From positions 1 to 64,000 of the forward strand of contig JAFTMS010000031.1 of the NCBI GenBank assembly GCA_017452265.1: a DNA stretch of 64,000 nt, read 5' to 3'. Below the pieces are notes generated by a model. The model ran no database searches. It worked only from the letters and a program-made list of their open reading frames with translations, and was not told the origin of the DNA. The position numbers were made by a program, and so were the translations under genes. How positions within the stretch are numbered: position 1 is the first letter of the stretch; each line of letters begins with the position of its first letter. This stretch comes from Bacteroidales bacterium (GTDB lineage: Bacteria; Bacteroidota; Bacteroidia; Bacteroidales; UBA932). Below are positions 1 to 8,817 of the stretch, piece after piece.

Positions 1-383
1 ATTTGCCTCAATAAGGTAACTATACTTACTATCACATAGATTTTGTTCCCTGTCGTCACTACTCAAAACTGCTACATTTTTATGACTTACAGGGCGGCAG
101 GTGGTCTTGCACCATTGGTGCGGGATTACCTGTCTGTCAGCAGGCTGTCGCAGGCCGATGAGTAGTGCGGGTTTTCCCGCGCCATTTTTTATGCCGTCCC
201 AATAGAAACACATACAGGGAAGGCAGCAGACAGTTTTCTCATAAAATTTGTTTGATTCACATGGCCTGCAAGGCTGCTTAAATCTGTCTGCCGCCTTCTT
301 TTTCAGCTTATTTCAAAGATTAAAGTTTAATAATCTTTTATAAAAAAACACATAAAATATTGATTAGCAAATCTTTAAAATAA
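1..383. other. Gene-free region with several hairpins
   Basis: No protein-coding gene is supported here. The stretch has strong secondary-structure potential: GCACC at 109-113 pairs with GGTGC at 117-121 inside a longer AGGT/ACCT stem (99-131), and GGCAGCAGACAG at 222-233 pairs with CTGTCTGCCGCC at 284-295 across a 50-base apical region. This could be a structured noncoding RNA, a leader, or the downstream part of a gene outside the window. I compared it by eye with tmRNA, RNase P, SRP RNA, cobalamin and TPP riboswitch signatures and found no convincing match. Confidence 0.35.
167..190 (+). terminator. Rho-independent terminator-like hairpin
   Basis: GCGGG (167-171) and CCCGC (176-180) form a 5-bp GC stem with a TTTT loop, followed by GCCA and a run of six T (185-190). 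This would end a rightward transcript coming from left of the window or from the structured region itself. The stem is short, so the call is tentative. Confidence 0.45.
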
Positions 384-411
384 TTAAGGTCGGTAAATTT
401 ACCGACCTTAA
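384..411 (-). terminator. Perfect 28-bp palindrome, probable galK terminator
   Basis: Positions 384-397 and 398-411 are exact reverse complements, centred on AAATTT. It lies 65 bp beyond the galK stop on the side where leftward transcription ends, and the leftward strand continues into TTAATTATTTTAA, which fits a factor-independent terminator. A perfect palindrome of this length could also bind a dimeric protein. Confidence 0.6.
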
Positions 412-475
412 TACATATAAGTTACTGAGCAGTAATACTTTAGGTGCTTGCGGATTTTTGCCGCGCATTACGGAT

Positions 476-1612
476 TTACTCGAGTTTGCGGGCTCCGTCA
501 CTGATCACAACAGGGATTACGATCGGTTCGTGGCCGTATTTCTCTGAGAATGACTTCTTTGCCTTCTCGATGAATGCATCGTAGAGTTCTTCCTTCACGA
601 GGTTGATTGTACAGCCGCCGAAGCCGCCGCCCATGATTCGCGAACCTGTCACGCCGCATTCCTGTGCCACGGCAGCAAGGAAGTCAAGCTCTTCGCAAGA
701 CACTTCGTAGTCCTTCGACATGCCCCAGTGAGTCTCATACATACGTGCTCCGACCGTCTCATAGTCGCCTTTCTCAAGAGCGTCGCACACGTCAAGAACG
801 CGCTTTTCCTCTCCGATGACATAACGGGCCCTCATGTAGTCCTCCTCAGAAATCCGATCCTTTATGGCCTCAAGCTGCTCCATAGTCGCGCCACGGAGGA
901 ATTCCTGTCCGAGCACCTTGGCAACACGCTCGCATGAAGCGCGGCGGTCGTTGTAAGGCGAGCCGACGAGTTCGTGCTTTACGCATGAGTTCAGAAGGAC
1001 GAGACGATAGCCGTGCTGAGCCGGATCGAACGGGAAGTACTCGAACTCCATCGAGCGGCAGTCCAGACGCATGAGGTGACCTGCCTTGCCGAAGCATGAA
1101 GCGAACTGGTCCATGATTCCGCACTTCACTCCGCAGTAGTTGTGCTCAGTGCTCTGGCCGATACGCGCAAGCTCGAAGCGGTCTATTCCATTATCGAACA
1201 GACAGTTGATTGCATATGCGAATGTGCTTTCAAGCGCAGCGGAAGAAGACATTCCGGCTCCGAGAGGCACATCGCCAGCAAATACGGTGTCGAAACCTCC
1301 CACCTTTCCGCCTCGCTTGATGGTCTCGCGGCACACTCCGAAGATATATCTTGCCCAACTCTGTACAGGAGCGTCCTCCTCATTCAGACCAAATTCGCAA
1401 TACTCATCGAGGTCCAGAGCGAATGCGCGCACCTTGTCGGTGCCGTTGAGTCTGATTTCCGCAATCATGCCCTTATCGATGGCTCCCGGGAATACGAATC
1501 CGCCGTTGTAGTCGGTATGCTCACCGATGAGGTTGATACGTCCTGCAGACGCAAAGAACTCACCCTCAGTCTGATAGAGGGTCTTGAATTTTTCAGCAAT
1601 TCTCTGTTTCAT
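476..1612 (-). CDS. galK: Galactokinase
   Basis: Phosphorylates alpha-D-galactose to galactose-1-phosphate with ATP, the first committed step of the Leloir pathway, in the cytoplasm. The 378-residue protein is full length for the GHMP kinase family. Visible signatures are the galactokinase motif GRINLIGEHTDYNGG at residues 24-38, the GHMP ATP-binding loop PLGAGMSSSAAL near 116-127, the catalytic-base region GIMDQF with Asp168, and the C-terminal GSRIMGGGFGGC loop. It stands alone, with its own canonical promoter (1684-1713) and a palindromic terminator (384-411). No galT, galM or transporter gene adjoins it. Confidence 0.97.
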   Translation of the reverse strand: MKQRIAEKFKTLYQTEGEFFASAGRINLIGEHTDYNGGFVFPGAIDKGMIAEIRLNGTDKVRAFALDLDEYCEFGLNEEDAPVQSWARYIFGVCRETIKRGGKVGGFDTVFAGDVPLGAGMSSSAALESTFAYAINCLFDNGIDRFELARIGQSTEHNYCGVKCGIMDQFASCFGKAGHLMRLDCRSMEFEYFPFDPAQHGYRLVLLNSCVKHELVGSPYNDRRASCERVAKVLGQEFLRGATMEQLEAIKDRISEEDYMRARYVIGEEKRVLDVCDALEKGDYETVGARMYETHWGMSKDYEVSCEELDFLAAVAQECGVTGSRIMGGGFGGCTINLVKEELYDAFIEKAKKSFSEKYGHEPIVIPVVISDGARKLE

Positions 1613-1683
1613 ATTTTAGTGTATTAATGTTTTCTATAGATGTTTGCGTATGAAAATATCCTCCCCTCCCTCATAAAATCTTT

Positions 1684-1713
1684 CAAAGTTAAGAATATAT
1701 GTTGACATTGCAA
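1684..1713 (-). promoter_or_regulatory. Bacteroidetes-type promoter of galK
   Basis: Read on the minus strand, TTG (complement of 1711-1713) is followed after exactly 19 bp by TAACTTTG (complement of 1684-1691). This is the Bacteroidetes sigma-ABfr consensus TTG-N19-21-TAnnTTTG. It lies about 70 bp upstream of the galK start, leaving a leader of roughly 65 nt. Confidence 0.7.
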
Positions 1714-1757
1714 GAAATGCGGATACAACATTTGTCGCAAAACTGCGAAATTTCAGC

Positions 1758-2732
1758 TCAATCCACTTTGAGGACAATCGGGCAGTGGTCACTTACACCT
1801 CCTGCGTATCTTGGACCGGAATATGTCCTGAGCGGCTTTTCTCCAGGATGCTTCCTGTCGTATGTCATCAGGAAAGGGATGCGGCATATTTCCATATCGG
1901 AAATTTCAGAAATACAGCTGCTGACGATGAACATGTCTATGAGTTCCCATTTTCCTTCATACCTTATCGTGCCTTCACCGGCTTCGTGAACGGACAGTCC
2001 TTTGTTCATGTGCCGGCCGTCCATGATGGAAAACTGCGGAGCGTCGGGAGTGTCGTTGAAATCTCCCATGATTATCTGCCTTGCGGCAGCATTTTCAGTG
2101 GCCAGAGAGTCGCACAAGGCCTTCAGACATGACATTGCTGCGTTTCTACGGCCTTCTGAAGCGTCCGCACCTCCGTATTTGGAAGGGTGATGGTTTACCA
2201 TGAAGTCATATTCCGTATCTGAGGATTCATGAATCAGTCTTGCGTAAAGAATATCCCTCGTAGACATTTTCGAGCCGCCATCTACAGGTGTGGATATGCC
2301 TTCAGAAACAAGGTCAAATACTGATTCACGATAAAGAAGCGCTACATCGATCCCCCTCCTGTCTCCTGATTCGTGATGCACGATCCTGTAGTCATACTTA
2401 CGCAAAAGCGTGACATTCAGAAGCCTCGAAAGCACCCATCTGTTCTCCACTTCCGCCAGGCCGATGACGTCCGGCATTCTGCCGTATCTGTCCCCCATCC
2501 AGAGCACGGCCTTCGCCACTGCATCGCACTTGGTATAGAATCTCTTCTTCGTCCATCTCCTTCCTCCCATCGAGGAAAATTCCCTGTCAGACTCCCCTGC
2601 TCCCCCATCATGATAATCGAAAAAGTTCTCCAGATTCCAGAACACTACAAGTACATCACCCTTATCAGACTTCGGCTGAGCAAAACAAACGGCATATGCA
2701 AGGATGCAAGATAAAGCCAAAAACAACTTCAT
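1758..2732 (-). CDS. Secreted endonuclease/exonuclease/phosphatase family protein
   Basis: The 324-residue protein begins with a hydrophobic signal peptide (residues 1-18, cleavage near CFAQ) and belongs to the Mg-dependent EEP superfamily (DNase I / sphingomyelinase fold). Visible family motifs are FWNLENFF near residues 31-38 with the metal-binding Asn/Glu, GLAEVEN, MGDFNDTPD, and the C-terminal SDHCPIVL with the Asp-His pair. Members hydrolyse phosphodiesters in nucleic acids, phospholipids or inositol phosphates; the substrate cannot be told from sequence. It is monocistronic and divergent from ychF. A second, unrelated EEP protein lies at 31,894. Confidence 0.88.
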   Translation of the reverse strand: MKLFLALSCILAYAVCFAQPKSDKGDVLVVFWNLENFFDYHDGGAGESDREFSSMGGRRWTKKRFYTKCDAVAKAVLWMGDRYGRMPDVIGLAEVENRWVLSRLLNVTLLRKYDYRIVHHESGDRRGIDVALLYRESVFDLVSEGISTPVDGGSKMSTRDILYARLIHESSDTEYDFMVNHHPSKYGGADASEGRRNAAMSCLKALCDSLATENAAARQIIMGDFNDTPDAPQFSIMDGRHMNKGLSVHEAGEGTIRYEGKWELIDMFIVSSCISEISDMEICRIPFLMTYDRKHPGEKPLRTYSGPRYAGGVSDHCPIVLKVD

Positions 2733-2861
2733 AATACATATATATGATTACAGACGGCAAAAGTGCGATGAAATAGGATGTAAGAGGCTAAAAAAGAGAA
2801 AAAAATAAGGTTAAAAAGACTAAAAAAGAGAAATAATCATAAGAAAAAGAAAAAGTTGGCG

Positions 2862-2869
2862 TAAATTTG
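2862..2869 (+). promoter_or_regulatory. -7 box of the ychF promoter in an A/G-rich gap
   Basis: TAAATTTG matches the Bacteroidetes -7 consensus TAnnTTTG and lies 52 bp upstream of the ychF start. No TTG is found at the usual 19-21 bp spacing. The preceding 2,790-2,860 stretch is almost pure purine and holds two copies of CTAAAAAAGAGAAA about 30 bp apart, which may act as an UP-like or bending element. Confidence 0.5.
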
Positions 2870-2920
2870 CGTACTTTTATTACGGAATCGTATTTTTTAC
2901 ATTTTAACAGATAAATTGAC

Positions 2921-4024
2921 ATGGCACTTAAATGCGGTATAGTCGGACTACCTAATGTCGGCAAATCAACTTTGTTCAACTGCGTAAGCTCGGGAAAGGC
3001 ACAGAGCGCAAACTTCCCTTTCTGCACAATCGAGCCTAACATAGGCTCTACAATCGTCCCGGACAAGCGTCTTGAGGTGCTCGAAAGCCTCTGCAACCCT
3101 AAGAGGGTGATTCCGGCAACTGTGGAAATCGTAGATATCGCAGGACTCGTGAAGGGTGCAAGCAAAGGTGAAGGCCTTGGAAACCAGTTCCTTGCAAACA
3201 TCAGGGAGACAGACGCCATCCTGCATGTGCTCCGTTGCTTCGACGATCCGAACATCGTGCATGTGGACGGAAGCGTGGCCCCTGTCCGTGACAAGGAAGT
3301 CATCGATATGGAGCTTCAGCTTAAGGATCTCGAAACTGTGGAAAACCGCCTTTCAAAGGTGCAGAAGCAGGCTCAGACAGGCGGAGACAAGAACGCCAGG
3401 AAGCTCTGCGACCTGCTGCTCAGATACAGGGATGCACTCGAACAGGGAAAGTCATGCCGCACAGTAGCTTTGGAAAATGCTGAAGAAGAACAGCTTGCAA
3501 AGGAACTTTTCCTTCTCACCAACAAGCCTGTGATGTATGTCTGCAACGTGGACGAGGCGTCGGCAAAGACAGGAAACCGGTATGTGGAGCAGGTTCGTGA
3601 AGCCGTGAAGGACGAGAATGCGGAAATCCTCGTCATCGCCGCAAAGATAGAATCAGACATAGCCGAGCTCGAAAGCTACGAAGAACGTCAGATGTTCCTT
3701 GAGGAAATGGGCCTTGAGGAATCAGGAGTGGTAAGGCTCATACAGAGCGCATATTCCCTTCTGAACCTCCGCACATATTTCACAGCAGGTGCAGACGAAT
3801 GCCGCGCATGGACAATCAACAAGGGAGACAAGGCACCTAAGGCAGCCGGAGTCATCCACACGGACTTCGAAAAAGGATTCATCCGTGCGGAAGTGATCAA
3901 ATACGAGGATTTTGTGGAGCTTAAATCAGAATCCGCATGTCGTGCAGCCGGCAAGCTCGGAATCGAAGGAAAGGAATACGTCGTTCAGGACGGAGACATC
4001 ATGCACTTCCTTTTCAACGTGTAA
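2921..4024 (+). CDS. ychF: Redox-regulated ATPase YchF (Obg-family)
   Basis: Universal cytoplasmic P-loop ATPase that associates with ribosomes. The 367-residue length is typical. The Walker A loop GLPNVGKST is at residues 8-16 and the G3 region VDIAGLVKGASKGEGLGN follows. The specificity loop reads CNVDE in place of the NKxD of true GTPases, as expected for ATP-preferring YchF. A C-terminal TGS domain (about 280-365) ends in VQDGDIMHFLFNV. Its last 11 bases overlap the 3' end of the convergent TlpA-like gene. Confidence 0.97.
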   Translation: MALKCGIVGLPNVGKSTLFNCVSSGKAQSANFPFCTIEPNIGSTIVPDKRLEVLESLCNPKRVIPATVEIVDIAGLVKGASKGEGLGNQFLANIRETDAILHVLRCFDDPNIVHVDGSVAPVRDKEVIDMELQLKDLETVENRLSKVQKQAQTGGDKNARKLCDLLLRYRDALEQGKSCRTVALENAEEEQLAKELFLLTNKPVMYVCNVDEASAKTGNRYVEQVREAVKDENAEILVIAAKIESDIAELESYEERQMFLEEMGLEESGVVRLIQSAYSLLNLRTYFTAGADECRAWTINKGDKAPKAAGVIHTDFEKGFIRAEVIKYEDFVELKSESACRAAGKLGIEGKEYVVQDGDIMHFLFNV

Positions 4025-4514
4025 GCGCCTCTATAGCGGAAGAAACATCGTCATATGAAGGGACGGGGTCATCGGTGAATATATACCGTATGATTCCGTC
4101 TCTGTCAGATATATACACACGCGGAATCTGCATGGAGGCGAATTTCTCATACACTTTCCTCGAATCCTGCGCTGAATAAGGCATTTCAAGGCCGTTTTCC
4201 TTCCAATAAGACAAGACTTCATCCGAACCCTCTTCACGGCTTATAACGGCAAATCCGACGCTTTTCGGGGCATAATCGTCATATATATTCTGAATCACAG
4301 GCAAAGCCTGACGGCAATCCGGACACGAAGTATGGAAAAATACCACCACAGAGACGTTTCCCTTCAGTGATTCATCAGTAACCACACTGCCGTCACTCAT
4401 GATGACCTCAAAATCCGGCAGTTTCTCCCCCACCTTCAGATCCGCCACTTCAGGATTGTCCTTGATGCATCCTGAAAGCACGGCAGCCATGATTATGAGC
4501 AACATCCTTTTCAT
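4014..4514 (-). CDS. TlpA-like thioredoxin-fold lipoprotein
   Basis: A 166-residue envelope thiol-disulfide oxidoreductase. The N-terminus carries a lipoprotein signal with lipobox LSGC (Cys16), so it should be anchored in a membrane and face the periplasm. A redoxin/AhpC-TSA fold follows, with the active-site CPDC at residues 64-67 and a likely cis-proline at IPRVY. Such proteins reduce or shuffle disulfides of secreted proteins or act in cytochrome c maturation; the partner is unknown. It is monocistronic and overlaps ychF tail to tail by 11 bp. Confidence 0.85.
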   Translation of the reverse strand: MKRMLLIIMAAVLSGCIKDNPEVADLKVGEKLPDFEVIMSDGSVVTDESLKGNVSVVVFFHTSCPDCRQALPVIQNIYDDYAPKSVGFAVISREEGSDEVLSYWKENGLEMPYSAQDSRKVYEKFASMQIPRVYISDRDGIIRYIFTDDPVPSYDDVSSAIEALTR

Positions 4515-4531
4515 ACGGCAAAAATAAAAAA

Positions 4532-4562
4532 TATCCCGATAACCTTGACGATTATCGGGATA
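4532..4562 (-). terminator. Rho-independent terminator of ppiD
   Basis: An 11-bp perfect stem (4532-4542 with 4552-4562, arm TATCCCGATAA) closes a 9-base loop. On the minus strand it is followed by a T-rich tail. It sits 68 bp beyond the ppiD stop and ends the leftward envelope-gene transcript. Confidence 0.85.
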
Positions 4563-4629
4563 AAGATTCCTCGACTACGCTCGTAATAACGTTAGAGCGC
4601 TTTAATGAATAGCTCTGATGAGCGTTCCA

Positions 4630-6714
4630 TTAATAGAAACGTGCGCGGTTGTCCTTCACTTCAGCGTCGTTCATCATCGTGTAGACAAGGCTCTGGAGCA
4701 TGTACTGTGCTTCCTGTGCGCTGCGTGCCTTTGCGTCATCCTCTGTGTAGAATGAGCCTGTATCGCGGCCTGTCACCTTGTAAACATATACTCCGATGTT
4801 GCCTGCAACCGGTCCGCAAATCCTGCCTTCCTCAGCAACAGAAGCTGCTCCGATAAACTTAGGATCGAGACCCTGTGAAGTGAGTGAAGAGAATGCGACT
4901 CCCTCCTTTGTGCTCACAGTCGTTCCGAGAGCCTCAGCAACAGCCTCCATAGAGCCCTTGCCGGCAATCTTCTCAGAAGCTTCGGCAACCTTCTTCTCAG
5001 CAAGCTTCTCCCTGTAGAGGATATCCTTTATACGTGACGAGACTTCCTTTACAGGAGCATATCCATCTTCATGAATGCCCTTGAGAGCAGCTACAATGAA
5101 ATATTCGTTGTTTATGGTGATGATGTTAGACACATTGCCGACCTTCGCTTCGAATGCCCATCTTGTAACCTCCTTAGTGCCGTCGATTGCACCGAGTCTG
5201 TCAGAGCTTTCGAGCATCTTGTTGACAGGATGCGCATATACGCCCTCCTCCTTCACTGCATTCTGGAAATTCTCATACTTTCCTACAGCCTTGGTTGCAA
5301 ATGTGTTTGCCTTGGTGTAATAGCTGTTCACAGTCTCCTTGCTTGGAACAGTGCCCTTTTCAAGGATTGCTACCTTCTTCTTTGCAATCGGCTGAGATTT
5401 CCTTGTCACCTCAACGATATGCTTTCCATACTGGGTATCAATGATATAAGGTCTGTTAAGCGTTGCAGTAACAACTGACTCGAAGCCTGGAATCATATAG
5501 TTCTGAGTCATCCAGCCGATATCTCCACGCTCGACCACAGATGTGTTCTGGTCTGCAGAATACTGCTCTGCAAGAGTAGAGAAGTTCCTTGAGTTCACAA
5601 CACCGAGAAGGCTGTCTGCCTTTGCCTCGTTCTCGCCCTGAAGAAGGATGTGTCTTACGAACACTGAATCCGGAACCATAGCCTCTTCCATCACTCGGAC
5701 AGCATAGAACGTGTTGCCGTCTGAAATGACCTCCGAGACTTCAGCACCGTCTGTGAATGCGAAGTCATTCACAGCCCTGCTCACTGAATTGAGTTCACCT
5801 GCCTTGTACCAGCGATCCTCATATTTCCTGTCTGAGTTTGCAAGAAGGAATCCCCTCATGTTCTCAGCAGAAACAAACTCGTCATATACCTCGACAAGAG
5901 CCTGATTTGCAGCTGCGATGTCCTCGGCTGAAGGCTCTACCTCGAACACTACATATTCGATGTCCCTGCTTGCATTCTGCTTGAAGAACTTCTTGTGATC
6001 CTCGTAATACTTCTTGATTTCAGAGTCAGAAACAACGATTGTAGAATCCTTTGCATATCCGAAAGGAACCATTACGAACTCGACATCGAAAGTGTTGTTG
6101 TTCTCGGCGATCTTTTCGGTCAGCATGAAAGGAGCCGTATAGTTGCTCTGAGAGAAGAGTGAGTTGTACTTTGCGTAATACTGGTTCGTCTTTGCCATGT
6201 TCTGGAGATAGTCCCAGTAAAGCTTGAGACGGCCTGTCTGGTCTGTGTTGATGTAGTTGATGAACTCGACGAGAGCCTCTTTCGAGAAGTTGCCCTGCTC
6301 GTCACAGAAAGCCGGATTCTGTGAGAATACAGGTGAAATCATGTCTCCAGAAATAAGAGACAGCATTTCCTCCTCACCAACATGGATGCCTGCCTTCTCA
6401 GCATTCCTGATGAAGAGATACTTGTTCACGAGATCTCCCCAAGCCTCTTCTCTGATAGCATTCTGCTGCTGCTCGCTCTTTACGGAAGAGCCTGTAATAA
6501 TTTCATTGATGGTTGTGAACTTCTCTACATCTGACTGAAAGTCTACATAGGAAATAGATTTTCCGTCGATTTCTCCCACGTCATATTTAGATGACATTGA
6601 AGAAGATACGGACTGGAGTGTGTTCGGGTCGATGATAAACGACAACAGTGCCACAGCTATGAGCACTGTAATCAGAATTCCGAACTTGACACGGATTGTT
6701 TCAAGAACTGCCAT
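4630..6714 (-). CDS. ppiD: Periplasmic peptidyl-prolyl isomerase / chaperone, PpiD-SurA type
   Basis: A 694-residue folding factor for outer-membrane and secreted proteins. One N-terminal transmembrane helix (about residues 11-28) anchors it to the inner membrane. A SurA_N-like helical domain follows, then a parvulin rotamase domain at about residues 351-438 with the family pattern VRHILL, GDIGWM and YGKHIVEV. The architecture and length match PpiD. In Bacteroidales this gene commonly closes a coaX-OMP-TPR-lptC series, as here. A 120-bp gap separates it from lptC, so it may also have its own promoter. Confidence 0.92.
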   Translation of the reverse strand: MAVLETIRVKFGILITVLIAVALLSFIIDPNTLQSVSSSMSSKYDVGEIDGKSISYVDFQSDVEKFTTINEIITGSSVKSEQQQNAIREEAWGDLVNKYLFIRNAEKAGIHVGEEEMLSLISGDMISPVFSQNPAFCDEQGNFSKEALVEFINYINTDQTGRLKLYWDYLQNMAKTNQYYAKYNSLFSQSNYTAPFMLTEKIAENNNTFDVEFVMVPFGYAKDSTIVVSDSEIKKYYEDHKKFFKQNASRDIEYVVFEVEPSAEDIAAANQALVEVYDEFVSAENMRGFLLANSDRKYEDRWYKAGELNSVSRAVNDFAFTDGAEVSEVISDGNTFYAVRVMEEAMVPDSVFVRHILLQGENEAKADSLLGVVNSRNFSTLAEQYSADQNTSVVERGDIGWMTQNYMIPGFESVVTATLNRPYIIDTQYGKHIVEVTRKSQPIAKKKVAILEKGTVPSKETVNSYYTKANTFATKAVGKYENFQNAVKEEGVYAHPVNKMLESSDRLGAIDGTKEVTRWAFEAKVGNVSNIITINNEYFIVAALKGIHEDGYAPVKEVSSRIKDILYREKLAEKKVAEASEKIAGKGSMEAVAEALGTTVSTKEGVAFSSLTSQGLDPKFIGAASVAEEGRICGPVAGNIGVYVYKVTGRDTGSFYTEDDAKARSAQEAQYMLQSLVYTMMNDAEVKDNRARFY

Positions 6715-6834
6715 TTTTTAATATTTTTATTAATTATTTTCCTGCAAATACGTAACTGTTTTAATCAGACTACGCTATTGGGGTGCGAAGATAGCAATTT
6801 TCTGTCAATCTACCGCCATTTTTAGAATCTACCG

Positions 6835-7461
6835 CTATTTTTTTTGCAATGGGCCTATAAAATTGACAGAATCACGCAAAACATACGTACTGTCCTGTAC
6901 TACAATAGCGTAACTGTTGAACGTGTTGAAGAGTTTGGAATGTCTTGCCCTCTGGTCAGACTCCATGCCGTATCCCTGGGCAAAACCGTCAGGGGAATAC
7001 ATGCGGACATAGCAGTGGGTGTATATCTTCTCGTTCTCCTGATCCCAATAAAGAGTATCGGTCTCCATGACCTCCTGATTCATCAGGTTCTTCACGACCA
7101 CATTTCCATATGCCTCCCAGCTTTCTCTTCCGTCTTCATATTTCAGATGCCTTGCCCTGTCCGCAACTATTTCAGTCTCAAGCTTTTCATCATCTGTATA
7201 ACCGAAGACTTCAAACCCGGCAGGGAAAAGTTCATAAGACAGAGAGTCATTTTCATAACGCTCCATCCTGGGGGCCTCGGCCCTCATCTGTATCTTCCCG
7301 TTCTCGGTCTGGACAATGAACATGTCATCTACCGTCTGGACAGGCGTCTCACCTATGTTCAGCGAATCAGCTTCCCCAAGCTTGCCTTTGCAGGAATAAA
7401 CGATGAAAGCAACCGCCGCAGCGGTTGCCGTCATCTTCATGATATGAATAATATTTTTCAA
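6835..7461 (-). CDS. lptC: LPS export ABC-transporter periplasmic protein LptC
   Basis: A 208-residue bitopic or lipid-anchored component that relays lipopolysaccharide from the LptBFG transporter to LptA. The N-terminus has a hydrophobic segment ending in VYSC (Cys24), so the Bacteroidetes form looks like a lipoprotein. A beta-jellyroll LptC domain follows, recognisable by RAEAPRMERYENDS, a FEVFGY block and AYGNVVVKNL. Met8 is a plausible alternative start. It lies 6 bp downstream of the TPR gene in the same leftward operon. Confidence 0.85.
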   Translation of the reverse strand: MKNIIHIMKMTATAAAVAFIVYSCKGKLGEADSLNIGETPVQTVDDMFIVQTENGKIQMRAEAPRMERYENDSLSYELFPAGFEVFGYTDDEKLETEIVADRARHLKYEDGRESWEAYGNVVVKNLMNQEVMETDTLYWDQENEKIYTHCYVRMYSPDGFAQGYGMESDQRARHSKLFNTFNSYAIVVQDSTYVLRDSVNFIGPLQKK

Positions 7462-7467
7462 TATCTG

Positions 7468-8817
7468 CTATTTCTGTGTTCTGACAGTCGTGGTGGCCCT
7501 CATGCCGCCGCATGAAACAGTATATGACTGGCCGTCAGTAACATCGTACATGAACGCCTCAGCTGTCTGAGGGAAGTACGCGCTATACTGCCTGATGTGG
7601 TTGTTGGCATCCTCTGCGAGAGTTTCGTCAGCATTCTTCGCCTTCACCATATAATCAACTGCAACCCAGTACTTTGCACGCTGCTCGATATCATTTCCCG
7701 AACAAGGTACACTTCCCCAGATGGTACCGATGAGCATATAGGACTTACCGTCTACAACGTCAGCAGCCTCGACAGCCTGCTGTGCGGCAGTGACAGCCTT
7801 GGCATTGTTTCCGTTCTTGTAACAGAACACAGCAAGTTCATAATAGTAGTTTGCGTCAGTATCCGCATCGGTCTCTGCTGAAGCGATTGCCTCCTCCATG
7901 TACTTCACTGCATTGTCAAGGTCGTTTCTGCCAGCATAGAGCTTGTAAAGATAGTATGCAGAAGAAGCTGAAGGCTCCAGCCTGTACATTGTATTTACAG
8001 AGTTGAGGAAGAGGTCGTTGTCTGTACATCCCTCAGTGATGCTCATCATCTTCACGATGTTCTTCGCAAGGGCGAGATCGTCCGGAGCAGCCTCATACCT
8101 TGGACCGAAGAGAGCGATGAGGTTTTCGCAGCTTGCCACCTGGCTACCGATGAATATCTTCTCGATGTCGTCGATGTTCTTTGCAATGAGCTTGGCATCA
8201 GTCTCGTTCTTAGGGGTCACTTTCCCAAGAGACTCTACCGAAGTCTCATATACGGCAATCACCTTTTCAGGATCAAGAAGACCGTCCTTGTAAAGGTCAC
8301 ATGCAACGTTCATATAGATTGTGAAGATGTTAGGACTTGTCTTCTCCTTGAGTCTGTTCACAACCTTGTCAAGCTCTTCATAAAGAAGCTTTGAGTCATC
8401 CTGTCTGAAATTATACATGTCCGCAGCCTTCTTGTTGAGGTTGCTAGTCGCATATTTAGGGAAGTACTCGACAATCTGATCGTAAAGGACCATAAGCGAG
8501 TCCACGAGCTGCTCCTTGTATATCGGATTCGCCTGGTTCTTCTTTATCTGGTCCTTGATGAGCATGGTACCGTTCGAAAGAAGGTTATAACGTGCTGTAG
8601 GAGGGCAGTATTTGTAAGCCTTTCTCCAGTTAGGCATTGCGGATTCATAGTTCTTCTGCTTGTAGTACTCTGTGTAATACGAGAGATACTTGATGCATTC
8701 GGTGCTGTCAGGGCCATACTTTCCCTGCGCGGATACGGTGCTGCTCGCAAAAAGCGCCATCGCAGCGATTGAAATCAACAGTACAATTTTTTTCATAGTG
8801 GTATTTTGTGTTTTCAT
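7468..8817 (-). CDS. Secreted tetratricopeptide-repeat protein
   Basis: A 449-residue protein with a signal peptide (MKKIVLLISIAAMALFASS, cleavage near VSAQG). The start at 8817 overlaps the upstream gene stop by one base; Met8 (8796) would give a cleaner signal peptide. Helical TPR-like repeats run through the body: a SYYTEYYKQKNYESAMPNWR block near the N-terminus and two more typical repeats around YKLYAGRNDLDNAVKYMEEA and CYKNGNNAKAVTAAQQAVE. It is probably a periplasmic scaffold or assembly factor. Its conserved place between the outer-membrane protein and lptC argues for an envelope role. Confidence 0.8.
   Translation of the reverse strand: MKTQNTTMKKIVLLISIAAMALFASSTVSAQGKYGPDSTECIKYLSYYTEYYKQKNYESAMPNWRKAYKYCPPTARYNLLSNGTMLIKDQIKKNQANPIYKEQLVDSLMVLYDQIVEYFPKYATSNLNKKAADMYNFRQDDSKLLYEELDKVVNRLKEKTSPNIFTIYMNVACDLYKDGLLDPEKVIAVYETSVESLGKVTPKNETDAKLIAKNIDDIEKIFIGSQVASCENLIALFGPRYEAAPDDLALAKNIVKMMSITEGCTDNDLFLNSVNTMYRLEPSASSAYYLYKLYAGRNDLDNAVKYMEEAIASAETDADTDANYYYELAVFCYKNGNNAKAVTAAQQAVEAADVVDGKSYMLIGTIWGSVPCSGNDIEQRAKYWVAVDYMVKAKNADETLAEDANNHIRQYSAYFPQTAEAFMYDVTDGQSYTVSCGGMRATTTVRTQK

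Noticed and set aside
210-235. Possible SRP RNA core (GGGAAGGCAGCAG resembles GGAAGGAAGCAGCC)
   Set aside because: The conserved GGTCAGG partner and the closing apical loop are not present in the expected places.
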